Source: CAZADA01 sp964526675 (lineage in GTDB: Bacteria > Pseudomonadota > Alphaproteobacteria > Caulobacterales > Maricaulaceae). Taken from it: a stretch of 64,000 bases of DNA. The notes under the pieces were generated by a model. That model did no database searches, was not told the DNA's origin, and saw only the letters and a list, made by a program, of their open reading frames with translations. Positions 32,276 through 40,752 of the stretch are shown one piece after another (positions within the stretch are counted from its first letter, which is position 1; each line of letters starts with the position of its first letter). The translations under genes and the position numbers were made by a program. The stretch is taken from contig CAZGLY010000011.1 of the NCBI GenBank assembly GCA_964526675.1, forward strand, positions 9,962 to 73,961. Direction: 5' to 3'.

Positions 32276-32947
32276 CTACTCGGCCGGCTCCATCTCCGGC
32301 GCTTCGGCCTCCGGCGCGTCGCCGCCATCCCGCGCGTCCTCAATCACGTCGGCGATGACGCGGACATTGTTGATGCGCGCCTCAATCTTCTCCTCCACAT
32401 CGAAGGAGGTGACCGACGCCAGCGCGATGGCGCGCTCGTAAATCACCGAGTTCGGGTCGATGCCCAGTTCGTCAAAGCGATCGAGCGCCGCCTCGCCAAA
32501 CGCCGACAAGGAGTCCGCGATCGCTTCGGCGTCGGCCCGCTCCAGCCGCGCGACCACGCGGTCTTCGCGGGTGGTGTCGTTCAGAAGGTCGATCAAGGTT
32601 TGATAGTTCTCCTCAACCGCCGCCAGGCGCACCGCCACCTCATCGGCGGTGACCGTGGCCAAGCGTTCGGCGTAGTCGACCCGCAGAGAGTCCGGGCTCA
32701 GGCCCAACGCTTCGTACCGGTCGGCAAGGCGCGCGCCGCGCTCATTGAGGCGGGCCGCGAGTTCGGCTGGGTCGATTTGGTCCAAACGCGCCAAAATACG
32801 CTCTTGGCGTGCGGCGGCCCGTTCCGCAGCCCGCTCGGCGCGTTCCGCAATGCGCGCGGCGCGGTCGCTGGCTTGGGCGGACGCCGCCACTGGCGTGAGC
32901 GCGGCGACGAGGCCGGCGGCGCCGGCGAGGACGATCAGGTGTCTCAT
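32276..32947 (-). CDS. Secreted helical protein of unknown function
   Basis: 223 residues. Signal peptide LIVLAGAAGLVAALTPVAASAQA; the mature part is almost entirely charged amphipathic helix, first an Arg/Ala/Glu coiled coil (AERAERAAERAAARQERI), then three or four segments each with a hydrophobic heptad and Asp. It ends in an acidic Pro/Glu tail (EAEAPEMEPAE). No family recognised. ATG 32947 is set by the signal peptide, with GAAGAGAG upstream. Probably periplasmic. Confidence 0.7.
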   Translation of the reverse strand: MRHLIVLAGAAGLVAALTPVAASAQASDRAARIAERAERAAERAAARQERILARLDQIDPAELAARLNERGARLADRYEALGLSPDSLRVDYAERLATVTADEVAVRLAAVEENYQTLIDLLNDTTREDRVVARLERADAEAIADSLSAFGEAALDRFDELGIDPNSVIYERAIALASVTSFDVEEKIEARINNVRVIADVIEDARDGGDAPEAEAPEMEPAE

Positions 32948-33033
32948 CGGAGTTCTCTCTTCGTGTCCGGCGCCCCCCGCGGGCGCGTGCAACACTTCAA
33001 CGCGCGCCCAGCGAGGCTCCGTCGCAGGCTGTG

Positions 33034-33939
33034 TCATGGCGTCAGCTGAATCGACAAGGACAGGCCGACGCCGTAGTCCGGGCTCGTTTCGGTGAACCCG
33101 GTGTAGCCGTAGCCGACCACGGCCACGCGGGGGTGGATCAGGTTTGTCACATACACGCCGGCTTCGATCGCGTCCTCGACATCGTCAATGGACGCTTGGC
33201 GGTAGTCCGCTTCAACCGAGTAGACCCAGGTCCGGCCCAGGTACCCGCCCACGCCTGCTTGGAGCGCCAGGGTGTTGTTGAATTCGGTGTCGTCGCTGTC
33301 GCCGCGAACGACATAACCCACGGTGCCGGTGGCGAAGAAATCCATGCCCAAGGCTTGTTCCAAGGTCGCGCGGAAGCGCCCGTCGGCGGCGCCGGTGCTC
33401 AGGCCCTTGTCCTCGTCGCCGGTCGGCACTTTGACGCCGCTGGCGAGAACGAGCGACGTGTCGCCGTTGGGCCCGAGGGTGAAGCTGCGTCCGAGGGTGA
33501 GGATCAGATCGCTGAAACCAGAGACGGAGCCGTCGCCCTCCTCGCCGCCGCGCGACTCGCGCAAGCGACAGATCAGCCGATTGACGTTTTCCGGGAGCGC
33601 GCAGAACGCCTCAATCTGCTCGTCCGTGACGTCGCGGTCTCCGCCAAAGAAGCCCGAGCCGCCAAGACCGCCGACAACGTTCTCGCCGTCGAACACGCCT
33701 GGTCCGTCGATGGAGACGTAGGACGCCGCCGCCTGCAGCGACCAATCGCGCCATTTTGCGCGTCCGCTGACGGGAACCGCGATCAGCGTCGTTTCGTCGT
33801 CTAAGTCGAAGTCGCCGACGCTGTAGTCCACCCCGACGGCGGTTGACGTGCTGATGTTCTGGGCGGACGCCGCTGGCGCGACGCCCAGACAGATGAAGCC
33901 CGCCGCCGCGCAGACGGCGGCTGTGTGCGCGTGTGTCAT
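33034..33939 (-). CDS. Outer-membrane beta-barrel protein, transporter-like
   Basis: 301 residues. Signal peptide AAAGFICLGVAPAASAQ; mature part of about twelve amphipathic strands, including VTYV-like GTVGYVVRGDSD, TWVYSVEADYRQAS and VAVVGYGYTGF, ending YGVGLSLSIQLTP. It resembles the MetA-pathway/transporter barrel families (VASGVKVPTGDEDKG). Two Cys about ten residues apart (FCALPENVNRLICR) could form a loop disulfide. GGGGGAG precedes ATG 33939. Upstream of, and same strand as, the secreted helical protein; possibly an operon. Confidence 0.7.
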   Translation of the reverse strand: MTHAHTAAVCAAAGFICLGVAPAASAQNISTSTAVGVDYSVGDFDLDDETTLIAVPVSGRAKWRDWSLQAAASYVSIDGPGVFDGENVVGGLGGSGFFGGDRDVTDEQIEAFCALPENVNRLICRLRESRGGEEGDGSVSGFSDLILTLGRSFTLGPNGDTSLVLASGVKVPTGDEDKGLSTGAADGRFRATLEQALGMDFFATGTVGYVVRGDSDDTEFNNTLALQAGVGGYLGRTWVYSVEADYRQASIDDVEDAIEAGVYVTNLIHPRVAVVGYGYTGFTETSPDYGVGLSLSIQLTP

Positions 33940-34112
33940 GCATCTCCCCCTCGCCGGTCCCGCACCGACGGCTCGTTTGATTCCAGCCCACGCGTAAAAC
34001 GCGGCGGCGGTCGAAACCCGTCGCGGCGATTGCACGCAGGCTTCGAGCCGGGCTGGACGCCGTGCGCGCGGTGTGGGACCGGGGCGGTGGCGCGGCGACC
34101 GTCGGAGGTGGG

Positions 34113-34586
34113 ATGCACCGGATCCTGTTTGTGTGTTTGGGCAACATCTGTCGATCCCCCACGGCGGAGGCCGTGTTTCGCGCGCGCGCGGAGGCGGCGG
34201 GCCTTTTGGTGCGCGCCGACAGCGCCGGGACAGGCGGTTGGCATGCGGGTCTGCCGCCGGATCCCCGGGCGATCGAGCACGCCGCGCTGCGCGGGTATGA
34301 CCTGACGCGCCTTAGGGCTCGGGAGGTGACGCCGGACGATTTTGTGGCGTTCGACCACGTCCTGGCTATGGACGCCTCAAACATCGACGCTTTGGACCGG
34401 CTGCGTCCGGCGTGGCGGCCGGAGGCGGCGCGGCCTCAGCTCCTCATGACGTATGCGCCTCATGCCGGCGCGGCGGAGGTTCCCGATCCCTACTACGCTG
34501 GGCCAGACGGGTTTGAGTTGGTGCTCGATTTGGTCGAAGCCGCCAGCGATGGTTTGATTGCGAGCCTTGGCGGCGCGGACGCGTGA
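34113..34586 (+). CDS. Low-molecular-weight protein tyrosine phosphatase
   Basis: 157 residues. P-loop CLGNICRS with catalytic Cys 8, Asp in the DPYY loop acting as general acid, and TGGWHAGLPPDPR typical of the family. In bacteria such enzymes often regulate tyrosine kinases of polysaccharide export, but no such kinase is in view. GGAGG precedes ATG 34113. It converges on the alkaline-phosphatase-like gene, with a terminator hairpin between. Confidence 0.92.
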   Translation: MHRILFVCLGNICRSPTAEAVFRARAEAAGLLVRADSAGTGGWHAGLPPDPRAIEHAALRGYDLTRLRAREVTPDDFVAFDHVLAMDASNIDALDRLRPAWRPEAARPQLLMTYAPHAGAAEVPDPYYAGPDGFELVLDLVEAASDGLIASLGGADA

Positions 34587-34604
34587 CGGCGCCGTCGGCG
34601 CGAT

Positions 34605-34641
34605 AAAAATTGCCCACCCGCTCTCCGGAGAGCGGGTGGGC
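34605..34641 (-). terminator. Strong intrinsic terminator of the gene at 34679-36127
   Basis: A perfect 30-nt palindrome at 34612-34641 (arms GCCCACCCGCTCTCC) followed, on the minus strand, by AATTTTT (34611..34605). It lies 38 nt past the minus-strand stop and just after the plus-strand phosphatase stop. The T tract favours the minus strand; the palindrome could also stabilise the plus transcript. Confidence 0.85.
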
Positions 34642-34678
34642 TTCGTCAAATTCGCGGGACTAAGTCCGTCTGGCCGGT

Positions 34679-36127
34679 CTACTCGGCGGCCACCGCCGCG
34701 CCGCCACCATGCAACGCGCCGTAGAGGGCGCGATCCATCTTCTCGACGTTGGGGTGGGCGATGCCGAAGTGGTCCACAATCAGACTGAAGACGTCGCGAA
34801 GCGGGAATTGCGCCGGCAGTTGACCTTTGCGGAACTTGTAATCGGAATAATAGCCGATGGGGTGGTGGTGCGTGTTTTTATATTGCGCCATCTCCACCAG
34901 CTTCCCGAAGTTCTCTTCCACGAGATTGCCACGCCGCACCGCGAGGTTTTCGGGGATCGGCCGTGCGACCGGTTTGAGCTGCACGTAGATCGTGTCGCCC
35001 CGGTTCTCGGTGTAGAAAACTTGCGGGCCGCGGTTCATGGTGCGGACCGCGCGGTCGGCCGTCTCGACGTAGAAGATGTCCGGCGCGTCGATCGCTTCGA
35101 TGCTCAGCACCATTTCCTCGCCGCGACGAGCTTCTTCTTCATTCTCAAACACCAGCACGAAATCTTCCGTCATCAGACGGTAGGTGTCTTTGAAGTCGAT
35201 CCCCATCTTCTTCATGAACGGGGCCTGGTCATCGAGCCGATAGTACCACGTCTCACGTTCATGCGGGTCTTGATGCAGTCCCGTGGCGACGATGATGCGG
35301 GCGCCAATATCAGCGGCGAGTTTTTCAACATCCGCCAACACGACGTCGTACGTTTTCAAAATGTCGTAGAGCGGATCTTCGCCCTCCGGCACATGCCAGG
35401 TCGGGTTTTTCTTGTCGCCTTTATAGCCCAGCGACGAGAACAGATAGTGATGCTGAAGGTGCGCGCCGCCGTTCAGGAAGACCGTCGAGAAGTCCGGCTT
35501 CGACTTGCGCACCTGTGTGATGAACGCGTCGGCCAGCAAGCGGTCCGCCACAATCGCGCGCATCCACTTGTGACCCTTCAGCGCGTACCCGGTGGTCCCG
35601 CGGAGATACTCCGGGATCTCTTTCCAGCTCAGATTGCGCGCGCCGCCAAACGCCACCTTCATGAGGGAGCTGATGGATAGCTTGCCGCTTGCATAATCAT
35701 CGGTGGCTTGTTTCAGCGCTTCATTGATCATTTGAACGCTGGCCGGCGCATCAATACGCGTGTCGGTCCAGGGGTCCGGCACCCAGAAGGCCGCGTTCTT
35801 CGTGGTGTTCTTTGAGTTAAAGGCCAAAATGGCGGCGACGGAGTATCCGGCTTCTTCAACCACGTCATAGATCTGACGGTGGTCGGTATACACCATGTCC
35901 CCGAGGCGGAAGACCTTGTGGTCGGCATAGTCCATGCCAGTGTGCACGGTCGGCCACTGGATCCACGGGTTGGCCAGCTCGTGTTCGTCTTCCGAGGTTG
36001 TCTCGACGTACCCGTGCTCGGAAAACAACCGCGCAAAATTCGGCAATTTTCCGGCGGCGATATACTCATCAATGTACGGGAAGTTCAGCTCATTGAGCTG
36101 CAGAAAGATTAGTTTTTCCGTAGCCAT
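34679..36127 (-). CDS. Alkaline-phosphatase-superfamily protein (type I phosphodiesterase-like)
   Basis: 482 residues, no signal peptide, so probably cytoplasmic. The N-terminus (LIFLQLNELNFPYIDEYIAAGKLPNFARLF) and WPTVHTGMDY, with a Thr at the nucleophile position, fit the alkaline-phosphatase/phosphodiesterase superfamily. FLNGGAHLQHHYLF and VATGLHQDPHERE supply candidate metal-binding His/Asp. A late FYTENRGDTIYVQL and HHHPIGYYSDY are not family motifs I know. Codon use looks less GC-rich than its neighbours, with many Lys, Asn, Tyr and Phe. ATG 36127 has no strong ribosome site; TATAAT is visible about 20-30 nt before it on the minus strand. Substrate unknown. Likely a horizontally acquired single gene. 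Confidence 0.6.
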   Translation of the reverse strand: MATEKLIFLQLNELNFPYIDEYIAAGKLPNFARLFSEHGYVETTSEDEHELANPWIQWPTVHTGMDYADHKVFRLGDMVYTDHRQIYDVVEEAGYSVAAILAFNSKNTTKNAAFWVPDPWTDTRIDAPASVQMINEALKQATDDYASGKLSISSLMKVAFGGARNLSWKEIPEYLRGTTGYALKGHKWMRAIVADRLLADAFITQVRKSKPDFSTVFLNGGAHLQHHYLFSSLGYKGDKKNPTWHVPEGEDPLYDILKTYDVVLADVEKLAADIGARIIVATGLHQDPHERETWYYRLDDQAPFMKKMGIDFKDTYRLMTEDFVLVFENEEEARRGEEMVLSIEAIDAPDIFYVETADRAVRTMNRGPQVFYTENRGDTIYVQLKPVARPIPENLAVRRGNLVEENFGKLVEMAQYKNTHHHPIGYYSDYKFRKGQLPAQFPLRDVFSLIVDHFGIAHPNVEKMDRALYGALHGGGAAVAAE

Positions 36128-36272
36128 AGCGGCACCCCACGCGAGAAAGATTATACTTTAGCGGCGACATCCGATCGTCGGGCGCTGCCCCGGTGCTTAA
36201 CGGCCGCGCTTCACCCCTCGGAGCCGCGTTTCTACGCGCTACCCACACCGCGCGCAAGCCAGCGAATCATGT

Positions 36273-36315
36273 GACAAATTTGTTAAGAAACGACATCGAA
36301 AAGAGTAAATTTGTC
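36273..36315. repeat. Spaced AT-rich inverted repeat upstream of the alkaline-phosphatase-like gene
   Basis: GACAAATTT (36273-36281) and AAATTTGTC (36307-36315) are perfect inverted arms 25 nt apart. The left arm extends into the 10-nt palindrome ACAAATTTGT. They lie in an AT-rich patch about 150-190 nt upstream of the gene start at 36127. The remainder of 36128-36413 has no coding signal I trust. Two copies of one operator-like site, or a weak hairpin, are both possible. Confidence 0.5.
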
Positions 36316-36413
36316 TCAGTCGAGGCCGATAAAGTACAGTTTTCGGGCCAAGCCGTTTGGCTATAGGCTGCCAGAGTTCGGGTCTCGTTTAGTGGTCGCT
36401 TTGGCGCCGCACT

Positions 36414-36950
36414 TTACGTCAACGGGTACTCCGCCTCTGCGACATATCGGCTCGGCCCTTTGCCCATCCAACTGGAATACAAGTGAAAGCGATCGACGAC
36501 GAAGGGCTCGGCCTCGAAGCGCGCCAAACGTTGGGCGAAGCGGGCTGCGTCGTCGACGCCGGTTCCATGGCAATAGGCCAGTGTGACGTGAGGCGTGAAC
36601 TTGCGTCCGTCCGCCGGCAGGCCGACCCGCCGCGCGGCGCGTTCGCAGTGGCCGGCGAGTGTCGCGAGGGCGTCGCTGAGATCGACGCCAACCCACAGCG
36701 CGCTGGGACGGGCCGCGCCAAACCAGCCTGCGCCGCGCACCGCAAGGTCGAACGGCCCGGAGCGCACGCGCGCCAGCTCGTCGTCCAGAGACGCCGCGAC
36801 ATCTTCGGTGACCTCGCCGAAGAACCGCAGCGTGACGTGGAAGTTCTCCGGCGGCCGCCAGGCCGCGCCGCTCACGCCCCGCTGCACCGCGCGCAAGCGG
36901 GCGCGGATGTCCTCCGGAACCGGTATGGCGGCGAAGAGGCGTAAGCTCAT
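36414..36950 (-). CDS. thpR: RNA 2',3'-cyclic phosphodiesterase (2H family)
   Basis: 178 residues. Two HxTx motifs define the 2H phosphoesterase: HVTLRFFGEV near residue 40 and HVTLAYCHG near 130. LRLFAAIPVPEDI at the start and FHLYSSWMGKGPSRY near the end match ThpR. It opens 2',3'-cyclic phosphates of RNA; the old name is 2'-5' RNA ligase. ATG 36950 is the family start. Confidence 0.92.
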   Translation of the reverse strand: MSLRLFAAIPVPEDIRARLRAVQRGVSGAAWRPPENFHVTLRFFGEVTEDVAASLDDELARVRSGPFDLAVRGAGWFGAARPSALWVGVDLSDALATLAGHCERAARRVGLPADGRKFTPHVTLAYCHGTGVDDAARFAQRLARFEAEPFVVDRFHLYSSWMGKGPSRYVAEAEYPLT

Positions 36951-37009
36951 CGGGCGTTCGACCCACAGCTGGGGTGTTAGGCGGGGCTCCGCGGCGACGC
37001 CGCCGCCGG

Positions 37010-38059
37010 TCAGGGGGCCGGGGAGCGGGTGCGGGCGTGTTGAGCGTTGATTGCGGTCTCCAACGCATCCGGCCACTCCAGCGTGAACGCGTCAATGTTG
37101 CGGGCGAGTTGCGCCAGCGTGGTCGCTCCCGTGATGGTGGCCGTACAAAACGGGCGCGTGTCGCAGAAGCGCAGGGCCATCTGGGCCGGATCCCAGCCGT
37201 GTTCCAACGCGATGTCCACATAAGCGTTATGGCATGCGGCGGCGTCCGGCGCGCGCTCGTAGCGCGCCAAGAAGTCTGCGAACCTGTCCTTGCGCGACCC
37301 CGCAGGCCGAGCGCCGTCGCGATACTTGCCGGTCAGATATCCCATCGCGAGAGGCGAGTAGGCGAGGAGGCCCACATCCTCGCGGAGCGCGGTCTCGGCG
37401 AGGCCGTATTCGAACACGCGGTTGTTCAGATTGTAGGCGTTTTGGATGCTGGCGATGCGCGGCCAGCCGCGCGTTTCGGCCAGCTTGAGAAACTGCATCA
37501 CGCCCCAAGGGGTTTCGTTGGACACGCCAAGGGCGCGGATCCGGCCTGCCTCGACGTGGCGTGCGAGCGCTTCCAACTGGTCCTCGAAGGGTGTGGCGTC
37601 GGCGATCGCGTAGTCTTCATAGGCGTAGTAGCCAAACCCTTCGACGCCGCGATCCGGCCAGTGCACGTGGTAGAGGTCGATGTAGTCGGTCTGGAGCCGG
37701 CGCAGGCTGCGCTCGACCGCGTCGTCGATTTGGGCGGGCGTGACGCGGGTGTGGCGGTTATCGCGCCGAAACCAATCCCGCTCGCTCGGGCCCATGACCT
37801 TGGTGGCCAACACGACCTGATCGCGCTTCCCTGACGCCTTGAACCAGCCGCCAATGCAGCGCTCCGTGCGGCCGCTGGTCTCCGCCCGCGCGGGCGCGGG
37901 ATAGAGTTCTGCAGTGTCGAAGAAGCAAACGCCGCGCTCCACGGCGAGGTCCATCTGGGCTCGGGCTTCCGCCTCGGTGTTCTGCTCTCCCCAGGTCATG
38001 GTGCCCAAGCAGCAGCGGGACACCATGATGTCCGTGCGGCCGAGACGGCGTTTCTCCAT
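37010..38059 (-). CDS. Aldo/keto reductase, Tas-like
   Basis: 349 residues, TIM-barrel AKR. Catalytic tetrad visible: Asp in FFDTAELYP, Tyr in AELYP, Lys in VLATKVMG, His in LYHVHWPD. It begins MEKRRLGRTDIMVSRCCLGTMTWGEQN and includes LLAYSPLAMGYLTGKY, both common in the Tas/YajO group. NADPH-dependent; substrate unknown. Upstream of thpR on the same strand with 59 nt between. Confidence 0.9.
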   Translation of the reverse strand: MEKRRLGRTDIMVSRCCLGTMTWGEQNTEAEARAQMDLAVERGVCFFDTAELYPAPARAETSGRTERCIGGWFKASGKRDQVVLATKVMGPSERDWFRRDNRHTRVTPAQIDDAVERSLRRLQTDYIDLYHVHWPDRGVEGFGYYAYEDYAIADATPFEDQLEALARHVEAGRIRALGVSNETPWGVMQFLKLAETRGWPRIASIQNAYNLNNRVFEYGLAETALREDVGLLAYSPLAMGYLTGKYRDGARPAGSRKDRFADFLARYERAPDAAACHNAYVDIALEHGWDPAQMALRFCDTRPFCTATITGATTLAQLARNIDAFTLEWPDALETAINAQHARTRSPAP

Positions 38060-38233
38060 AAGCCGAACTCCTGTGTCCGTCGGTGTGGCGCGCTGTGTGG
38101 CCGGCGCCGAAGGGCGTCAAGCGCGCCATCGCGACATGGTGTGCGTGGGTGGCGGTTTGTCTTGCGTTTTGTGGCTTTCGCTCCAATTTAAAGGTGTCCG
38201 GCGAAACGTCGTAGGAGCGAGTGGTAGAGGACG

Positions 38234-39004
38234 ATGAACGACTTCAATCAAGCCTATGCGCGCGGCGGCGTTGCCCGCCCGATGGATATGGCCGCGGACG
38301 CCGGCCTGCGCGCGTTCATGCTCGGCGTGTACAACAAAATGGGTTTGGGCCTGCTGTTGTCAGCCGTCTTGGCCTACGCGGTTGGCACGGTCCCGGAACT
38401 GACACAGCTCGTGTTCGGCACGCCGCTGCGCCTGGTGGTGCAGTGGGGACCGATCGGGCTCCTGTTCGGTTCGATGTTCTTTATGCGCAACCCGTCGCCT
38501 GCGGGTTCGGCGTTGCTGTATTGGTCGGTCGTGACGTTGATCGGCATGGGCCTGGCGGTGTGGGTGTTCGCCGCGCAGACGGGCGCGGGCCTCAGCACCT
38601 ATGGCGGGCGTGAACTGCAGGCGTCGTTCACAACGATCGCCCAGGCGTTCACCATGACGGCGGCGGCCTTCGGCGGCTTGTCTTTGTGGGGCTACACCAC
38701 AAAGCGGAATTTGTCCGGCATCGGCTCATTCTTGATCATGGGCATGATCGGCATGGTCGTGCTGGGGGTCATCAACATCTTCGTCGGCTCGAGCTTGCTG
38801 GAGCTGGGCATTCAGATCGCGGTGCTGGTGCTGATGGCCGGCGTGATCGCGTGGCAGACGCAAGGCTTGAAAGAGAGCTATTACGCGTACGCCAATGACG
38901 GTCGGTCCTTGGCGGTGATGACCAATTTCGGCGCGCTCAACCTCTACATCGCGTTCATCAACATCTTCCAGATCTTGATGTCGCTGTTGGGATCGCGGGA
39001 GTAA
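38234..39004 (+). CDS. Bax inhibitor-1/YccA family membrane protein
   Basis: 256 residues with seven predicted membrane helices, an N-terminal cytosolic tail, and the family pattern FMLGVYNKMGLGLLLSAVLAY, TMTAAAFGGLSLWGYTTKRNLSG, MGMIGMVVLGVINIF, LYIAFINIFQILMSLLGSRE. BI-1 relatives act as pH-sensitive calcium leak channels; the bacterial role is uncertain. GAGGACG precedes ATG 38234. A strong terminator follows. Confidence 0.93.
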   Translation: MNDFNQAYARGGVARPMDMAADAGLRAFMLGVYNKMGLGLLLSAVLAYAVGTVPELTQLVFGTPLRLVVQWGPIGLLFGSMFFMRNPSPAGSALLYWSVVTLIGMGLAVWVFAAQTGAGLSTYGGRELQASFTTIAQAFTMTAAAFGGLSLWGYTTKRNLSGIGSFLIMGMIGMVVLGVINIFVGSSLLELGIQIAVLVLMAGVIAWQTQGLKESYYAYANDGRSLAVMTNFGALNLYIAFINIFQILMSLLGSRE

Positions 39005-39036
39005 CGCCGAGGCGTTAGCCCCCAGTCGCATGACGA

Positions 39037-39071
39037 GACGCCCCGGCCTCACGGCCGGGGCGTTGCTTTTT
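39037..39071 (+). terminator. Intrinsic terminator of the BI-1 gene
   Basis: GACGCCCCGGCC, 4-nt loop TCAC, GGCCGGGGCGT, then TGCTTTTT. It starts 33 nt past the BI-1 stop. The 12-nt left arm is identical to that of the hairpin at 32184-32195. Confidence 0.88.
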
Positions 39072-39123
39072 GCGTCAACGCCTTTGTTGGGAGCGCGTCG
39101 GGAGCGGCGAGGCGCAGGACGCG

Positions 39124-39474
39124 TCAGCTGCGCACGACTTTCAGGAGCTTCCGCTCGAACACGCGCAGCACCGTCGCCAGATCGTGGCCGCGTTTCAGGA
39201 TCTGACCCGTCTGAGTCATCACAGCGTAGGCGCCTTGGCGACGGGCCAGGGCCGGACGCTTCTCGACCGCGTAGAGCGGCCGCTCGCTGGCGTGGCGGTA
39301 GATGGAAAAAACCGCGCGGTCGCGCATCGCGTTGATCGCGTAGTCGCGCCATTCGCCCGCCGCGACCATCCGCCCATACACATTCAAAATGCGATCAAGC
39401 TCCCGGCGATGGAACCAGATCGGACCGCGGGCCGGCGACGCGCCGTCCACCGCAGGATCCTCAGCACACTTCAT
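39124..39474 (-). CDS. DUF2794 protein
   Basis: 116 residues. FHRRELDRILNVYGRMVAAGEWRDYAI, FSIYRHASERPLYAVEK and YAVMTQTGQILKRGHDL are the DUF2794 signatures. Alphaproteobacterial, function unknown. ATG 39474 is preferred; GGGAGG lies only three nt before it, so the in-frame GTG at 39489 is an alternative. Confidence 0.85.
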   Translation of the reverse strand: MKCAEDPAVDGASPARGPIWFHRRELDRILNVYGRMVAAGEWRDYAINAMRDRAVFSIYRHASERPLYAVEKRPALARRQGAYAVMTQTGQILKRGHDLATVLRVFERKLLKVVRS

Positions 39475-39797
39475 GGTCCTCCCACGCACCGCGGAACCAT
39501 TCGGTTACATGTACGCACATCGAACCTTATACAGTATCAAAAGGCCAGCCGAGAGTCCGTGGCCGACGCGCCACGCCGTCACAAAATCATCCTCATTTGG
39601 CCCCGAACACGCCCCGACGTCAGGTGAGTCTGACGGTGTCGATCGGCGGTCAGCCGCGGATCCGGACCCAGACAGCCCCCAGCCCCCCGGGATGTGGCGA
39701 CGTCGGTCGACACCCTCCTTATCTTGTTCTTAGTCCGTGGGTCCGCCATTAGTGCGGCGGCGCCGGCGCGCGCCTTGGCGCGAGGTTCGGCCTGGGC
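39475..39797. other. 323-nt intergenic region between DUF2794 and AEC genes
   Basis: Divergent promoter region. An AT-richer patch around 39500-39550 carries, on the minus strand, TATAAG about 60 nt before the DUF2794 start, a plausible -10. Near the AEC gene I see only a run containing TTATCTTGTTCTTAG at about 39718-39733. No RNA gene, ORF with good codon use, or repeat is recognisable. Confidence 0.4.
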
Positions 39798-40739
39798 ATG
39801 GGTTCCATCATTGGTGACGTCGCGCCGTTTTTCGCGCTGATCGCGTTTGGGGCCGCGGCCGGCCGGCTGGGCGTTGTGGACGCGGGCGGGCGCGCGGGGC
39901 TCAACGCGTTTGTGTTTTACGCGGCGATGCCGGCGCTGTTGTTTGTCAGCGTCATCGAAGGGCTGGGCGCGGCGGGGTCCGTGAACACGCGCTTTGCGTC
40001 GGGCTACGCCGTCGCGGGCCTGATCCACTTCGCCGCGGCGTGGTTGCTGTCCCGTTGGGCCGTGTCGCGGGGAGCGCGCCGCAGCGCGGGGGCGCCGGCC
40101 ATGGCCGCCACTCTCGGCAACACGAGTTTCTTGGGCCTGCCCTTGACCCTCGAGGTGATCGGACCGGCGGCGGCGGCGCCAGCGGCTTTGGTTCTGCTGA
40201 TCGACAACGCCGTCTTGATGCCGATTACGGTGGCGGTGCTGCTGGCGGGACGCGCGGCGGGCGCAACGCCCATGGCGGCGGCGGGTCAAGCCGCGCTGGG
40301 CGTGGCCCGAAACCCGATCGTGCTGGGCGCGCTTGCGGGGCTCGTGTGCGTGATGCTGAGCGTGGGCCCTCCCGCGCCGTTGATGCGGACTGCGGAGCTC
40401 TTAGGCGGGGCGGCGAGCCCGGCGGCGCTCTTCGCGCTCGGGACCTTGATGGCGGACAAAGCCAAGCTCTTGGCCGCGTCCGGGCGCACTGTGGCGGGAC
40501 CCGTTGTCTTGAAGCTGGTGGCGTTTCCCGCCCTCGCGTGGATCGTGTTGTCGGCGTTGGGCGTCGACGGTGGGACCCTCGCGGTTGGGGTCGTGATGGC
40601 GGGCGCGCCGACGGCGGTGAATGTGTTCGTGCAAGTCGCCGCCTATGGCGATGACGACGTGGCGGCGGCGGCCGCGGTGGTGGCGACGACCGCGCTCAGC
40701 TTTTTGACGTTGTCGCTGCTGATCAGTTGGGTTGTGTGA
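39798..40739 (+). CDS. AEC family transporter (auxin efflux carrier-like)
   Basis: 313 residues, about ten membrane helices in two five-helix halves. GRLGVVDAGGRAGLNAFVFYAAMPALLF and NTSFLGLPLTLEVIG in the first half, and GAPTAVNVFVQVAAYGDDD in the second, match AEC (permease) carriers, which move organic anions such as malonate or malate. It ends 13 nt from the convergent DUF1223 gene. Substrate unknown. Confidence 0.88.
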   Translation: MGSIIGDVAPFFALIAFGAAAGRLGVVDAGGRAGLNAFVFYAAMPALLFVSVIEGLGAAGSVNTRFASGYAVAGLIHFAAAWLLSRWAVSRGARRSAGAPAMAATLGNTSFLGLPLTLEVIGPAAAAPAALVLLIDNAVLMPITVAVLLAGRAAGATPMAAAGQAALGVARNPIVLGALAGLVCVMLSVGPPAPLMRTAELLGGAASPAALFALGTLMADKAKLLAASGRTVAGPVVLKLVAFPALAWIVLSALGVDGGTLAVGVVMAGAPTAVNVFVQVAAYGDDDVAAAAAVVATTALSFLTLSLLISWVV

Positions 40740-40752
40740 ACCCGCCGGCGGG

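Noticed and set aside
36311..36586. Plus-strand ORF of 91 residues near the inverted repeat
   Set aside because: It runs into thpR antisense, lacks a ribosome site, and its codon use suddenly changes where thpR begins.
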